A DNA stretch of 64,000 bases. It comes from Pseudonocardia sp. MH-G8. Its GTDB lineage: Bacteria > Actinomycetota > Actinomycetes > Mycobacteriales > Pseudonocardiaceae. Below are positions 39,984 to 49,028 of this stretch, in pieces. Below the pieces are notes generated by a model. It was given only the letters and a program-made list of their open reading frames with translations. It ran no database searches and had not been told where the DNA came from. Position numbers and translations under genes: made by a program. Every line of letters starts with the position of its first letter. The first letter of the stretch is position 1. The stretch lies in contig NZ_NKYF01000002.1 of NCBI RefSeq assembly GCF_002262885.1, positions 518,744-582,743 of the forward strand, read 5' to 3'.

Positions 39984-40018
39984 TTCTTTCGATCACCTCG
40001 ACCGGTGAGGAGCCGCCG

Positions 40019-40876
40019 ATGAAGCTCGCCCGCCTCGGACCTGTCGGAGCCGAGATCCCCGCCCTCGTCACCGACACCGGGACCTACGACCTGCGCGGAC
40101 TCGCCCGCGACATCGACGGCGGCTTCCTCGCCCGGGGCGGTGTCGCCGACGTGCGCGCCGCCGCGGAGGCCGGCTCGCTGCCGGCCCTGGACGGCGCGTC
40201 GGACCTGCGCGTGGGCTCCCCCGTCGCCCGTCCCGGAGCCGTGGTCTGCATCGGGATGAACTACGCGGCCCACGCTGCGGAGTCGGGTGCGGCGCCGCCG
40301 GAGAACCCGGTCGTCTTCTTCAAGACGCCCAACACCGTGGGCGGCCCCGACGACGACGTCGCGATGCCGCGCAGCGCCCAGGCCAAGGTCGACTGGGAGG
40401 TCGAGCTCGGCATCGTGATCTCCTCGACCGCGGCCTACCTCGACTCGCCCGAGCAGAGCCTCGCCCACGTCGCCGGCTTCGTGGTGGCCGACGACCTCTC
40501 GGAGCGCCACGCCCAGATCGAGATCTCGGGCGGGCAGTGGAGCAAGGGCAAGTGCGCGCCCGGCTTCTGCCCGACCGGCCCGTGGCTGGTCACGCCGGAC
40601 GAGGTCGACCACCGCAACCTGCGCCTGCGCAGCTGGGTCAACGGCGAACCCCGCCAGGACTCCACGACGAAGGACATGATCTTCGACGTCGAGTTCATCG
40701 TCTGGCACCTCTCGCAGTACATGACCCTGGAACCGGGCGACCTGGTGATCACCGGCACGCCGCAGGGTGTCGCCCTGTCCGGCCGCTTCCCGTTCCTGAC
40801 CGCGGGCGACGTCGTGGAGATCGAGGTCGAGGGCCTCGGCCGGCAGCGGCACGCGCTCGTCGACGGGACCCGCTGA
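40019..40876 (+). CDS. FAH-family hydrolase, 2,4-diketo-3-deoxy-L-fuconate hydrolase candidate
   Basis: 285 aa from ATG at 40019, with GAGGAG at 40007-40012. The fumarylacetoacetate-hydrolase fold is shown by CIGMNYAAHAAESG, NPVVFFKTPNT, KVDWEVELGIVI (metal-ligand Glu residues), FVVADDLSERHAQIEISGGQ and GDLVITGTPQGVAL. In non-phosphorylating L-fucose/L-rhamnose routes this family splits the diketo acid into pyruvate and L-lactate. First gene of a two-gene operon divergent from the dehydratase. Confidence 0.87.
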   Translation: MKLARLGPVGAEIPALVTDTGTYDLRGLARDIDGGFLARGGVADVRAAAEAGSLPALDGASDLRVGSPVARPGAVVCIGMNYAAHAAESGAAPPENPVVFFKTPNTVGGPDDDVAMPRSAQAKVDWEVELGIVISSTAAYLDSPEQSLAHVAGFVVADDLSERHAQIEISGGQWSKGKCAPGFCPTGPWLVTPDEVDHRNLRLRSWVNGEPRQDSTTKDMIFDVEFIVWHLSQYMTLEPGDLVITGTPQGVALSGRFPFLTAGDVVEIEVEGLGRQRHALVDGTR

Positions 40877-41631
40877 TGGCGGGCGACTTCGACGGTCTGG
40901 TCGCGGCGGTCACCGGCGGGGCGTCGGGGATCGGCGCCGCGATCGCGCGGCGGCTCGCGGCCGGTGGCGCGCGCGTGGCCGTGTTCGACCGGGACGTGAG
41001 CAACCCGCCGGAGGGAACGCTGGCCGTGCAGGCCGACGTCACCGACGACACCTCGGTGCGCGCCGCGGTCGATCGCGTGCTGCAGGAGTGGGACCGGCTC
41101 GACATCCTGGTCAACAACGCCGGGATCGGGTCGCAGGGCACCGTCGCGGACAACCCCGACGACGAGTGGCACCGGGTCCTGGACGTCAACCTGCTCGGGA
41201 TCGTCCGCACGAGCCGGGCGGCGCTGCCGGCGCTGCGCCGCTCGCCGTCCGCAGCGATCGTCAACACCGGTTCGATCGCGGCGACGGCCGGCATCCCGCA
41301 GCGCGCGGCCTACAGCGCCAGCAAGGGCGCGGTGCACGCGCTCACCCGCGCGATGGCCGCCGACCACCTGGGCGAGGGCATCCGCGTCTGCGGCGTGGCA
41401 CCCGGAACGGCGGACACCCCCTGGGTGGGGCGCCTCCTGGACAGCGCCGACGACCCGGCCGCGGAGCGCGCCGCGCTGGCGGCGCGCCAGCCGCACGGGC
41501 GGCTGGTGTCGGCCGACGAGGTGGCCGACGCGGTCGCCTACCTGGCGAACCCGCGCTCGACGTCCACGACCGGGGTGGTGCTCGCGGTGGACGGCGGGAT
41601 GCAGGAGCTGCGGCTGCGGCCGAAGGCGTAG
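40876..41631 (+). CDS. SDR oxidoreductase, 2-keto-3-deoxy-L-fuconate dehydrogenase candidate
   Basis: 251 aa. The ATG at 40876 overlaps the hydrolase stop by one base (TGATG). The classical SDR motifs are TGGASGIG (residues 13-20), LVNNAG, the catalytic Ser in NTGSIAATAG, and YSASK with catalytic Tyr and Lys. It probably oxidises 2-keto-3-deoxy-L-fuconate at C4 with NAD, supplying the substrate for the upstream hydrolase. An SDR alone could have many substrates, so this assignment depends on context. Confidence 0.85.
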   Translation: MAGDFDGLVAAVTGGASGIGAAIARRLAAGGARVAVFDRDVSNPPEGTLAVQADVTDDTSVRAAVDRVLQEWDRLDILVNNAGIGSQGTVADNPDDEWHRVLDVNLLGIVRTSRAALPALRRSPSAAIVNTGSIAATAGIPQRAAYSASKGAVHALTRAMAADHLGEGIRVCGVAPGTADTPWVGRLLDSADDPAAERAALAARQPHGRLVSADEVADAVAYLANPRSTSTTGVVLAVDGGMQELRLRPKA

Positions 41632-41683
41632 CTACGATCCGGCCCGTTCGTCCGAACCCATCGGACGAACGGGCCGATCGTAG
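41632..41683. terminator. Bidirectional stem-loop after the SDR gene
   Basis: Arms 41632-41655 and 41661-41683 pair along about 23 bp with a single bulged base and a 5-nt ACCCA loop, starting inside or right after the SDR stop and ending 5 bp before the converging methyltransferase stop. Confidence 0.85.
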
Positions 41684-41687
41684 ACGG

Positions 41688-42194
41688 TCAGGGCTTGCGC
41701 CCGTGCAGCCGCAGGTTGCGGATGTCGTAGGTGAACAGCTCCTCCACCACGAAGCACGCCTCCACCGCCGCGCGCAGCGACTCGGCGTCGAACAGGGTGT
41801 GGTGGGCGTTCCAGATCCACAAGGGCACGCCGCGCGCGTCGGTGCCCCGGTGCGCCGCGCGTTCGGAGTGCCCGCCGAGGATCCAGTGGTTCGCCTCCGC
41901 GGTGTCGACCTCCCCGCGCACCCACTGCGCGGCCACGAACTTCGCGTCCGGCACTCCGATGTCCACCGGTGCACCGGGGCGCAGCACCCGGGCCCACTCC
42001 CGCAGGGTCTCCTGCACCAGCTCGTAACTCTGGTGCTCCAGCACGTGGTTGGCGCGCAGCGCGGCCAGCGACCCGGTGGCGAACGGCAGCGCGTCGGCCG
42101 CGCAGCGCACGGCTATCCCCGGGAGCGCCAGCATGTCCACGTGCAGGTCGTAGCCGGGGTGCGGCTTCTCCCCGGCACCGATCTCGAGCTTCAC
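41688..42194 (-). CDS. SAM-dependent methyltransferase (class I)
   Basis: 168 aa. The GTG at 42194 overlaps the acyltransferase stop (GTGA). The start VKLEIGAGEKPHPGYDLHVD is the glycine-rich SAM-binding loop. DALPFATGSLAALRANHVLEH is motif II, and RPGAPVDIGVPD is a later core motif. This short form is common beside glycosyltransferases in polysaccharide clusters. Last gene of a three-gene overlapping operon. Confidence 0.8.
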   Translation of the reverse strand: MKLEIGAGEKPHPGYDLHVDMLALPGIAVRCAADALPFATGSLAALRANHVLEHQSYELVQETLREWARVLRPGAPVDIGVPDAKFVAAQWVRGEVDTAEANHWILGGHSERAAHRGTDARGVPLWIWNAHHTLFDAESLRAAVEACFVVEELFTYDIRNLRLHGRKP

Positions 42195-42688
42195 GAGCCG
42201 GGACGGCCGATCTTCTTGACGACCTTCGCGGGGCGCCCGGCCACCACCGTGTAGGGCTCCACGTCCTCCCGCACGAGCGAGCCCCCGGCCACCACGGCGT
42301 GCTCGCCGATCGTCACCGGCCCGAGCACGAGGACGTGGCTGGCCAACCACGTGCCCTCGCCGATCACGACATCCCGGCCGGAGCGGGGGAAGGCGAGCTG
42401 GCGGTCGCGCCCGAACTGCGTGATGTCGTGGGTGCCGGTGAGGACGGCGACGTCGTGGCCGAAGAACGCGTACTCGCCCAGCGTGATCGTGCCGCCGGAC
42501 ATGTTGAACAGGGCGTTGTTGACCACGGCGGTGTCGGGGATGTGCAGCCGGGCGCGGTCGCCGTGCCAGCGGTAGGAGTAGAGCGCGTCGAGCTTGCGCT
42601 CCCGCACCTGCCGGGCCACCTCCTCCGCGACCAGCGCCTCGACCGGGCCGCGCAGGACCCGGGCGATCAGGCGGTCACGCAGTCGCAT
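42191..42688 (-). CDS. Hexapeptide-repeat acyltransferase (LbH family)
   Basis: 165 aa from ATG at 42688, overlapping the end of the glycosyltransferase gene by 22 bp. Left-handed beta-helix hexapeptides are visible (IPDTAVVNNALFNMSGG, ITLGEYAFFGHDV, VIGEGTWLASHVLVLG, VTIGEHAVVAGGSLV), ending in VVAGRPAKVVKKIG. It probably acetylates a sugar on a cell-surface glycan or glycolipid. Confidence 0.85.
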   Translation of the reverse strand: MRLRDRLIARVLRGPVEALVAEEVARQVRERKLDALYSYRWHGDRARLHIPDTAVVNNALFNMSGGTITLGEYAFFGHDVAVLTGTHDITQFGRDRQLAFPRSGRDVVIGEGTWLASHVLVLGPVTIGEHAVVAGGSLVREDVEPYTVVAGRPAKVVKKIGRPGS

Positions 42689-43770
42689 CGTTGGCCCCCG
42701 TCGTCACCGGCAGTGCCAGCATGGTGGCACACCGCAGGCCCGGACAGCAGCCACTCGAGCCGGCGCGCGAGGGCGTCGATGCCGAAGCGGGTCTCCGCGA
42801 TCTGCTGGTTGTGGTCGAGCAGCGCGGGATCGGGGTCGGCGAGCCACGCGCGCAGCCGCGCGGGGTCGTCGGCCGGGAACCAGCGGAAACCGAAGGTCGC
42901 GAGCTCACGTGCCACCGGGAACCCGCCCACCGCGATCGGCTTGCGGTGCAGGGCCGCCTCGACCAGCGGCAGCCCGAAGCCCTCCCACGAGGACGGCAGC
43001 ACCACGGCGTCGCAGGCGGCGTAGGCCGCGGCCATGTCGACGCCCGCCGGGAGCCTGCGGCGCACCGGCACCCGGGTGCGGGCGAGCAGCCGCGTGAGCG
43101 CATCGGCGTAGCCGTCCTCGGCGGGACCGGTGAGCCAGAAGACCGCCCCGAGGGACTCGGCGATCCCCAGCCCGGCGTCCACGTTCTTACGCGGGATCGC
43201 ACGGGTGGGCTGCAGCACGAGCAGCCGGTCACCCACCCCCAGCCGGGAACGCACCGCGTCGCGCTCCTCGGGACGCGGATGCTCGGAGAACCCGTGGTAG
43301 ACGGTGGCGGCCGCGATGCCGCGGCGCGCGGCGAGGGCATGGCGGGCGAGCTCGTTGACCGTGACGTGGCGCCACGCCGCGTCGTCGGGCGGCCACGAGG
43401 TGACGGCGGCGTAGCGCTCGCGCTCCCACGGCAGGTCGTGGTGGCGCAGGACCGCGGGCCGGCCCCGCAGGTAGTCCGCCACGGCGTCGCCGGCCGCACG
43501 GTTCATCGGCAGCGAGCACACGTTGTCGGCGATCACGACGTCGACGTCGTCGAGCACCGTGGCCAGCGCGGGCCGCGTGGGCGGGCGTGGGGCGTCGAGC
43601 GCGAGGCCGGGCACGCGCACGTCCGGATTGCCGTCACCGGCGACCGTGCGCACCTGCATACCGAGGCGGTGCAGGGCAGTGACCCACTGTGCCGCGGTGA
43701 CCGACACCCCGTCGGCCATCCCGAGGCGGTAGGACACGATCGCCGCCCGCTTCCCGGAGAGCTTCGACAT
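42667..43770 (-). CDS. Glycosyltransferase family 4
   Basis: 367 aa from ATG at 43770 (a GTG further upstream is possible). GT-B features: an N-terminal IVSYRLGMADGVSVTAAQWV, the mid-region LLVLQPTRAIPRKNVDAGL typical of GT4, and the donor-binding VVLPSSWEGFGLPLVEAAL with its E-x7-E-type motif. Donor and acceptor unknown. First gene of the trio with the acyltransferase and methyltransferase, which suggests synthesis and decoration of a glycan. Confidence 0.85.
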   Translation of the reverse strand: MSKLSGKRAAIVSYRLGMADGVSVTAAQWVTALHRLGMQVRTVAGDGNPDVRVPGLALDAPRPPTRPALATVLDDVDVVIADNVCSLPMNRAAGDAVADYLRGRPAVLRHHDLPWERERYAAVTSWPPDDAAWRHVTVNELARHALAARRGIAAATVYHGFSEHPRPEERDAVRSRLGVGDRLLVLQPTRAIPRKNVDAGLGIAESLGAVFWLTGPAEDGYADALTRLLARTRVPVRRRLPAGVDMAAAYAACDAVVLPSSWEGFGLPLVEAALHRKPIAVGGFPVARELATFGFRWFPADDPARLRAWLADPDPALLDHNQQIAETRFGIDALARRLEWLLSGPAVCHHAGTAGDDGGQRCDCVTA

Positions 43771-43833
43771 CGTCAGATCGTCTCCGTTCTCCGTCACGGG
43801 CACGTGTACGCGCGGTTGCGCGCCGGTGCGGCG

Positions 43834-44415
43834 TCAGGACCGGGGCAGCCTGCCCATCAGGAAGAACTCCGGGTTCGGCCGCAGGGCCGTCAGGTGGGCG
43901 AGCCGGTTGGACATCGCGAACAGCGCCGTGATCGCGCCGACGTCCCAGATCTCGTCGTCGGACAGGCCCGCCGCGCGCGCGTCGTCCAGCTCCGCGTCGG
44001 TCAGCGACGCGGAGTCGGTGGCGATCATCAACGCGAGGTCGACGATCGCCCGCTCCCTCGTGCTCAGCTCCACACCCCACGGATTGCTGGCGACGAGGTC
44101 GGCGATCTCGGCATCCTTCGTGCGCACCCGCAGGATCGCGCCGTGGGCGACCACGCAGTACGTGCAGTGGTTCGCGCCCGACGTCGCCACGACCACCAGC
44201 TCGCGCTCGGCCCGGCTCAGGCCGTCGTCGGAGTCCATCAACGCGTCGTGGTAGTCCAGGAAGGCCCGCAACTCCGCGGGTCTGCGCGCCAGCGCCCGGA
44301 ACACGTTCGGCACGAACCCGGATTTCTCCGACACGGCACCGACCCGAACACGGAGATCCTCCGGGAAGTCCTCTAACTCGACGTGGCCGAACCGGCTGAC
44401 CTGCGGAGACGTCAT
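43834..44415 (-). CDS. AhpD-fold peroxidase-related / carboxymuconolactone-decarboxylase-family protein
   Basis: 193 aa from ATG at 44415. The AhpD core motif is LVVVATSGANHCTYCVVAHG with the CxxC pair and downstream His. LSTRERAIVDLALMIATDS and FAMSNRLAHLTALRPNPEF place it in the uncharacterised peroxidase-related enzyme subgroup. Probably a thiol-based peroxide-reducing activity. Divergent from the DUF3024 gene. Confidence 0.85.
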   Translation of the reverse strand: MTSPQVSRFGHVELEDFPEDLRVRVGAVSEKSGFVPNVFRALARRPAELRAFLDYHDALMDSDDGLSRAERELVVVATSGANHCTYCVVAHGAILRVRTKDAEIADLVASNPWGVELSTRERAIVDLALMIATDSASLTDAELDDARAAGLSDDEIWDVGAITALFAMSNRLAHLTALRPNPEFFLMGRLPRS

Positions 44416-44489
44416 GGGTCCAGGTTAGGGCGTGGCGAGTCCCGCTGATAGCGCTCGACGGCAGTCCGCCCGACCGGGACGATCGGGGC

Positions 44490-44789
44490 ATGGCCGTGCC
44501 CGAGGAGATACGCACACGGTTGTCGCGGTGGTGCGCCGCCCGGATCCCCGCTGCCGAGCGCGAGCAGCGCCAGATCGCCTACACCATCCACGGGGACGAC
44601 GTCACGATCCTCGAGCGCAGGGCCCCCGCGTACCCGGAGCTCGGCGCGGCCTGGTCGGCCACCCCGATGGCACGGCTGCGGCGCCGCACGGGCGGGTGGC
44701 TGCTCGACCGGCCCGTCGGCACCGGCCACTGGCAGCACGACGCCGACGGCAGCGACCCGATCGAGCTGCTGGACCGTGTGACGGTCTGA
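44490..44789 (+). CDS. DUF3024 protein
   Basis: 99 aa from ATG at 44490. The family pattern is RLSRWCAARIPAAEREQRQI, VTILERRAP and TPMARLRRRTGGWLLDRP, ending with GHWQHD. Function is unknown. It stands alone and converges on the large orphan gene, with its stop 6 bp from that gene's end. Confidence 0.75.
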   Translation: MAVPEEIRTRLSRWCAARIPAAEREQRQIAYTIHGDDVTILERRAPAYPELGAAWSATPMARLRRRTGGWLLDRPVGTGHWQHDADGSDPIELLDRVTV

Positions 44790-44795
44790 CGTGCC

Positions 44796-46676
44796 TCAGG
44801 CCCCCGCCTGGCCCACCGGCGCGGCCGAGCGCGGCGCGCCCCCGCTGAACGGCAGGACCTGGCCACGCCTCGCCGGGCCGCGGATGACCAGCGCCGACGC
44901 GCGCTGGAGCACGCTCAGCAGGCTCGGCGAGTCGTCGCGGGTGTCACCCGGGCCGACCACGGCGACCAGCCGTGGCGCGACGGCGGCGAGCAGCAGCCGC
45001 TCGACCCCGAGCCCGCTCGCGCCCAGTACGAGCACGATGTCGGCGCTGTCGGGCGCCGGGAGCGCGGAGAGCAGCGGCGCCACCGGCACGAACGAGGCGA
45101 TGCCGAGCGCAGCGGGCTCGACCTCGGCGAGCGCCGACCAGGCCTCGGCGAGGCGAGGCGCGCCCTCCCGCAGCCGTTCCAGCAGCTCCAGGCGCTGCGC
45201 CTCGTCGCGCGCCTCACGCCGCGCCGCCCCGAGGGCCTCGACGGCGGCCGCGTAACCCTCGGCGTCGCGCTCGCGCAGCGCGGTGACGGCCTGCTCGTGC
45301 TCCGGTGCCGTCGCGGCCACCGGGCTGCAGTCGGCCAGCGCCGCGGCCAGGAGGTCGAGCTTGCGGGCCGCCGCGACCGCGGAGCCGTGGTCGGCGTACT
45401 CGATGATCGCGATCGCGATCTCCTCGGCGGTCTCCACATCGGGGACCGCCAGCGGCGAGTCGGGCGCGAGGAACAGGACGTCGTGGCGCAGTGCCGCCAC
45501 CGAACGCGCCGCGCCGGCGACCTTGGCGAGGCCGTCGGCGATCTCCGCCAGCTCGTCCTCGTCGCCCGGCACCGGAACGCCGAGCTCGGAGCACGCGGCA
45601 TCGACCTGGATCTGGCGGTCCACCAGATCCAGGTAGTCGATCACCTGGTCGATGTCGGCCTCGTTCTCCGGCCGGCGCTCACCCACCCGCACGACGTCGA
45701 GCACCGGCTGGGCCTCGCGCTGCACCGCGGAGCGGAAGTACGCGCGCGTGCGGCCACCGCCTGCGAGGAACTCCCGATAGCGCAGGAGCACCGCGACCGC
45801 GCCGGGCGGGGGAGCCGCCGAGAACGACACCGGCGGATCCGTACGGGTGCGGTCGAGCGCCGCGGTCACCCGTGCGATGTCATCCACCAGCTGGTCGAAC
45901 TCCGCCCGACGACCCCCGTGGATCAGCTCGGACAGCAACCGCCAGGTCCACTCGCTCCCGGCGTGGCCGGGCATCGAGCCGAGCGAGCCGTACACGCCCC
46001 GGGCCACGGACGTGACGGCCGAGCGGCGGCCCTCGTCGAGGTCGGCCAGCAGCGTGGGCACCATCCAGGCCCCGGCGTCCTCCCCCGTGTGCCGCAGCGC
46101 CTCGGCGCACAGCTGCGCCACGCCGCCACGATCGGGCAACGAGGACTCCGGCGGCAGCTCCTGACCCGGGCGCGCCCTGCGTCCCGGTGTGGAGGTGGCC
46201 AGGAGCCGGCGCAGCTCCCGCAGCTCGGCAGGGGTGAGAGCCGGCAGGTGCGGGAGCGCGCGGTCGGCCGCGTCCGGCGGTAGGGCCGAGCGGACGCCGG
46301 CGACCTCGGCGGGCGTGGCGCCCGTGACGATCACCCGCCGCCCGTCGGCGATCAGCGCGGCGATGGCGGCCGCAGCTGCAGCGGTGTCGAAGTCCTCGAG
46401 GACCACCAGCGCGTTGTCGCGCATCGCAGCGACGACGGAGGCGGGGTCCTCGGCCGGGCGCCGCGGCGAGGGCGGGAGCTCGGCCACGGAGGCGGCGAGC
46501 GCCTCGGCCAGCCGGCGCAACCCGGGCGGCGGCGAGCCGGCCGCGATCACCCGGCGGATGTGCGTCTGGGCGTCCGTGGTGGACTGGTCCGATCCCGCGG
46601 CCGCGAGACGGTCGACGAAGACGGCGAGGTCGGCGTCGTCCTCGCCGTCCTGGTCCGTCGGTCCGACTTCGAGCAC
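44796..46676 (-). CDS. Large conserved-looking hypothetical protein
   Basis: 626 aa from GTG at 46676, with GGAGGTG 6 nt upstream, so the start is well supported. Rich in Ala, Leu, Glu and Asp, mostly helical by eye. Weak helicase- or ATPase-like traces occur (NALVVLEDFDTAAAAAAIAA, DGRRVIVTGATPAEV and, near the C-terminus, DIVLVLGASGLGVERLLLAA), but there is no P-loop. I do not recognise a family. It may derive from a superfamily 1 helicase that lost its catalytic motifs. Not linked to an operon. Confidence 0.7.
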   Translation of the reverse strand: MLEVGPTDQDGEDDADLAVFVDRLAAAGSDQSTTDAQTHIRRVIAAGSPPPGLRRLAEALAASVAELPPSPRRPAEDPASVVAAMRDNALVVLEDFDTAAAAAAIAALIADGRRVIVTGATPAEVAGVRSALPPDAADRALPHLPALTPAELRELRRLLATSTPGRRARPGQELPPESSLPDRGGVAQLCAEALRHTGEDAGAWMVPTLLADLDEGRRSAVTSVARGVYGSLGSMPGHAGSEWTWRLLSELIHGGRRAEFDQLVDDIARVTAALDRTRTDPPVSFSAAPPPGAVAVLLRYREFLAGGGRTRAYFRSAVQREAQPVLDVVRVGERRPENEADIDQVIDYLDLVDRQIQVDAACSELGVPVPGDEDELAEIADGLAKVAGAARSVAALRHDVLFLAPDSPLAVPDVETAEEIAIAIIEYADHGSAVAAARKLDLLAAALADCSPVAATAPEHEQAVTALRERDAEGYAAAVEALGAARREARDEAQRLELLERLREGAPRLAEAWSALAEVEPAALGIASFVPVAPLLSALPAPDSADIVLVLGASGLGVERLLLAAVAPRLVAVVGPGDTRDDSPSLLSVLQRASALVIRGPARRGQVLPFSGGAPRSAAPVGQAGA

Positions 46677-46839
46677 TGGGTCACCTCCGCTGCCACCGCC
46701 ATCCGACGATGGTCACCCTTCGTATCGTGGGCGCCGACCGAATGTTGCACCCGCGGTCCGGGAGACGACAGCCGTTGCCGGTCACCGAGCGGCGTCCGGC
46801 GCTCCCGGCCGGGGCGAGCGGGCCTCGAACGGAAGACGA

Positions 46840-46857
46840 GGCGCCGTAAACGGCGCC
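46840..46857. terminator. Short GC-rich stem-loop
   Basis: GGCGCCG (46840-46846), loop TAAA, CGGCGCC (46851-46857). Lies about 83 bp past the DUF3311 stop on the minus strand, so it may be its terminator. Confidence 0.4.
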
Positions 46858-46939
46858 GGTGCGCAGACGATGCGGCACTACTCGACAAGCGGTAGTTCTC
46901 ACGCGGTGAACGGTCGTGGTCGCCGCATACTCTCCGTGA

Positions 46940-47122
46940 TCATCGCGAGCGGACGTACACCACGGCCAGGCAGCCGGCGGTCACGGGGATCCAGGCGAAC
47001 TGGGACCAGTAGAAGAACGGCATCCCGAACAGCCTCGGTTCCACGGTGTTGACCCACGGCGTGACGAGGACGAGGAACGGGACGAGCAGGAGCAGGTGCC
47101 AAGCCGAAGCCCGCTGGTCCAC
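46940..47122 (-). CDS. DUF3311 small membrane protein
   Basis: 60 aa from GTG at 47122. Two transmembrane segments, LLLLVPFLVLVTPWVN and FFYWSQFAWIPVTAGCLAVV, carry the typical DUF3311 sequence between them (EPRLFGMPF). Usually encoded next to a sodium:solute symporter, which is absent here. An orphan copy. Confidence 0.7.
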   Translation of the reverse strand: MDQRASAWHLLLLVPFLVLVTPWVNTVEPRLFGMPFFYWSQFAWIPVTAGCLAVVYVRSR

Positions 47123-47146
47123 GCAGCCATGCTAGGCCCGGAACAC

Positions 47147-47198
47147 ACCTTGGAGCCGTACTGCTGATTTCCACAGGACAGCAGTACGGCTCCAAGGT
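47147..47198. terminator. Stem-loop after pckG
   Basis: Perfect 20-bp arms (47147-47166 and 47179-47198) with a 12-nt loop, 6 bp past the pckG stop on the minus strand. Confidence 0.85.
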
Positions 47199-47204
47199 GG
47201 TCGG

Positions 47205-49028
47205 TCAGGCGCCCAGGCGCAGCTTCAACGCCTCCAGCTCGTCACGCATCGACGTCGGAAGGCTCTCACCGATCTTGTCGAACCACTCCTCGATGAGCGG
47301 GAGCTCCGCCTTCCACTCCTCGACGTCCACCTCGAGAGCCGCCTCGATGTCCTCGCGCACCACGTCGAGCCCGTCCAGGTCGAGCTCGTCGGCGCTCGGG
47401 ACGTAGCCGATCGCGGTCTCGGCGGCCGCCGCCGTGCCTTCGATCCGCTCGACGGCCCACTTGAGCACGCGCGAGTTCTCGCCGAAGCCCGGCCACAGGA
47501 AGCGCCCGTCCTCGCCGCGGCGGAACCAGTTGACGTAGAAGATCCGCGGCAGCTTGTCGGCGTCGGCGCCCTTGCCGACGTTCACCCAGTGCTGGAAGTA
47601 CTCGCCGGCGTTGTAGCCCAGGAACGGCAGCATCGCCATCGGGTCGCGCCGCACCTGGCCGAGGCCGCCCGCCGCGGCGGCGGTCTTCTCGCTCGACATC
47701 GTGGCCCCCATGAAGGTGCCGTGCTGCCAGTCCCGCGACTCGGTGATCAGCGGCACCGTCGTCTTGCGGCGCCCGCCGAAGAAGATCGCCGAGATCGGCA
47801 CGCCCTTCGGGTCGTCCCACTCCGGTGCCACGACCGGGCACTGCGCGATCGGGGTGGTGTAGCGCGAGTTGGGGTGGGCGGCGGGCTTCTCCGAGTCCGG
47901 GGTCCAGTCCTCGCCGAGCCAGGACGTCAGGTGCTGCGGGTCGCCCTCGAGGCCCTCCCACCACACGTCGCCGTCGTCGGTGAGGGCCACGTTGGTGAAC
48001 AGCGAGTTGCCCTGCTCGATCGTGCGCATCGCGTTCGGGTTGGTCTTCCAGTTCGTGCCCGGAGCCACGCCGAAGAAGCCGAACTCCGGGTTGACCGCGT
48101 AGAGGCGGCCGTCCTCGCCGAAGCGCATCCAGGCGATGTCGTCGCCGACGGTCTCGGCGCGCCAGCCCGGCACGGTGGGCTGCAGCATCGCGAGGTTCGT
48201 CTTGCCGCACGCGGACGGGAACGCCGCCGCCACGAAGTAGACCTTCTCCTGGGGCGAGATCAGCTTGAGGATCAGCATGTGCTCGGCGAGCCAGCCCTCG
48301 TCGTGGGCGATCGCCGAGGCGATCCGCAGCGCGTAGCACTTCTTGCCCAGCAGGGCGTTGCCGCCGTAGCCGGAGCCGTAGCTCCAGATCTCCCGGGTCT
48401 CGGGGAAGTGGCTGATGTACTTCGTGTCGCTGCAGGGCCACGCCACGTCCTGCTGCCCGGCCTCGAGCGGCGCGCCGACCGAGTGCAGGCACTTCACGAA
48501 CGAGTCGCCGCGGTCGGCGAAGAGCGGCAGGATCGACGCACCCATGCGGGTCATGATCTTCATCGAGGTGACGACGTACTCGGAGTCGGTGATCTCGACG
48601 CCGAGCATCGGCGGATCCGCGTCGGCCGGGCCCATGCAGAACGGGATCACGTACATCGTGCGGCCCCGCATGCACCCGCGGTACAGCTCGGTCATCGTGT
48701 TCTTCATCTCGGCCGGAGCGACCCAGTTGTTGGTCGGGCCGGCGCCGACCTCCTCGGCCGTGCAGATGAAGGTGCGCTCCTCGACGCGAGCGACGTCATC
48801 GGGGTCCGAGGCGGCCCAGAAAGAATTCGGTTTCTTCGCCTCGTTCAGCTTGACGAACGTGCCCGCCTCGACGAGCTGCGCCGTCATCCGGTCCCACTCC
48901 TCGTCGGACCCGTCGCACCACACCACCCGGTCCGGCGTGGTCAGCTCCGCGACGTTGCGCACCCAGGACAGCAGTCGAGCGTTCGTCGTGGGCGCTCCGT
49001 CGATCCCCGACACGGTCATCGCAGTCAT
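47205..49028 (-). CDS. pckG: Phosphoenolpyruvate carboxykinase (GTP)
   Basis: 607 aa from ATG at 49028, with GAGGA 4-5 nt upstream. GTP-type PEPCK motifs are abundant: [12 protein letters not shown], the kinase loop [13 protein letters not shown] with the reactive cysteine, [37 protein letters not shown] and [17 protein letters not shown]. It converts oxaloacetate and GTP to PEP, linking the TCA cycle to gluconeogenesis, and would let the cell grow on the acetyl-CoA, pyruvate and lactate produced by other pathways in this window. Confidence 0.97.
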   Translation of the reverse strand: MTAMTVSGIDGAPTTNARLLSWVRNVAELTTPDRVVWCDGSDEEWDRMTAQLVEAGTFVKLNEAKKPNSFWAASDPDDVARVEERTFICTAEEVGAGPTNNWVAPAEMKNTMTELYRGCMRGRTMYVIPFCMGPADADPPMLGVEITDSEYVVTSMKIMTRMGASILPLFADRGDSFVKCLHSVGAPLEAGQQDVAWPCSDTKYISHFPETREIWSYGSGYGGNALLGKKCYALRIASAIAHDEGWLAEHMLILKLISPQEKVYFVAAAFPSACGKTNLAMLQPTVPGWRAETVGDDIAWMRFGEDGRLYAVNPEFGFFGVAPGTNWKTNPNAMRTIEQGNSLFTNVALTDDGDVWWEGLEGDPQHLTSWLGEDWTPDSEKPAAHPNSRYTTPIAQCPVVAPEWDDPKGVPISAIFFGGRRKTTVPLITESRDWQHGTFMGATMSSEKTAAAAGGLGQVRRDPMAMLPFLGYNAGEYFQHWVNVGKGADADKLPRIFYVNWFRRGEDGRFLWPGFGENSRVLKWAVERIEGTAAAAETAIGYVPSADELDLDGLDVVREDIEAALEVDVEEWKAELPLIEEWFDKIGESLPTSMRDELEALKLRLGA

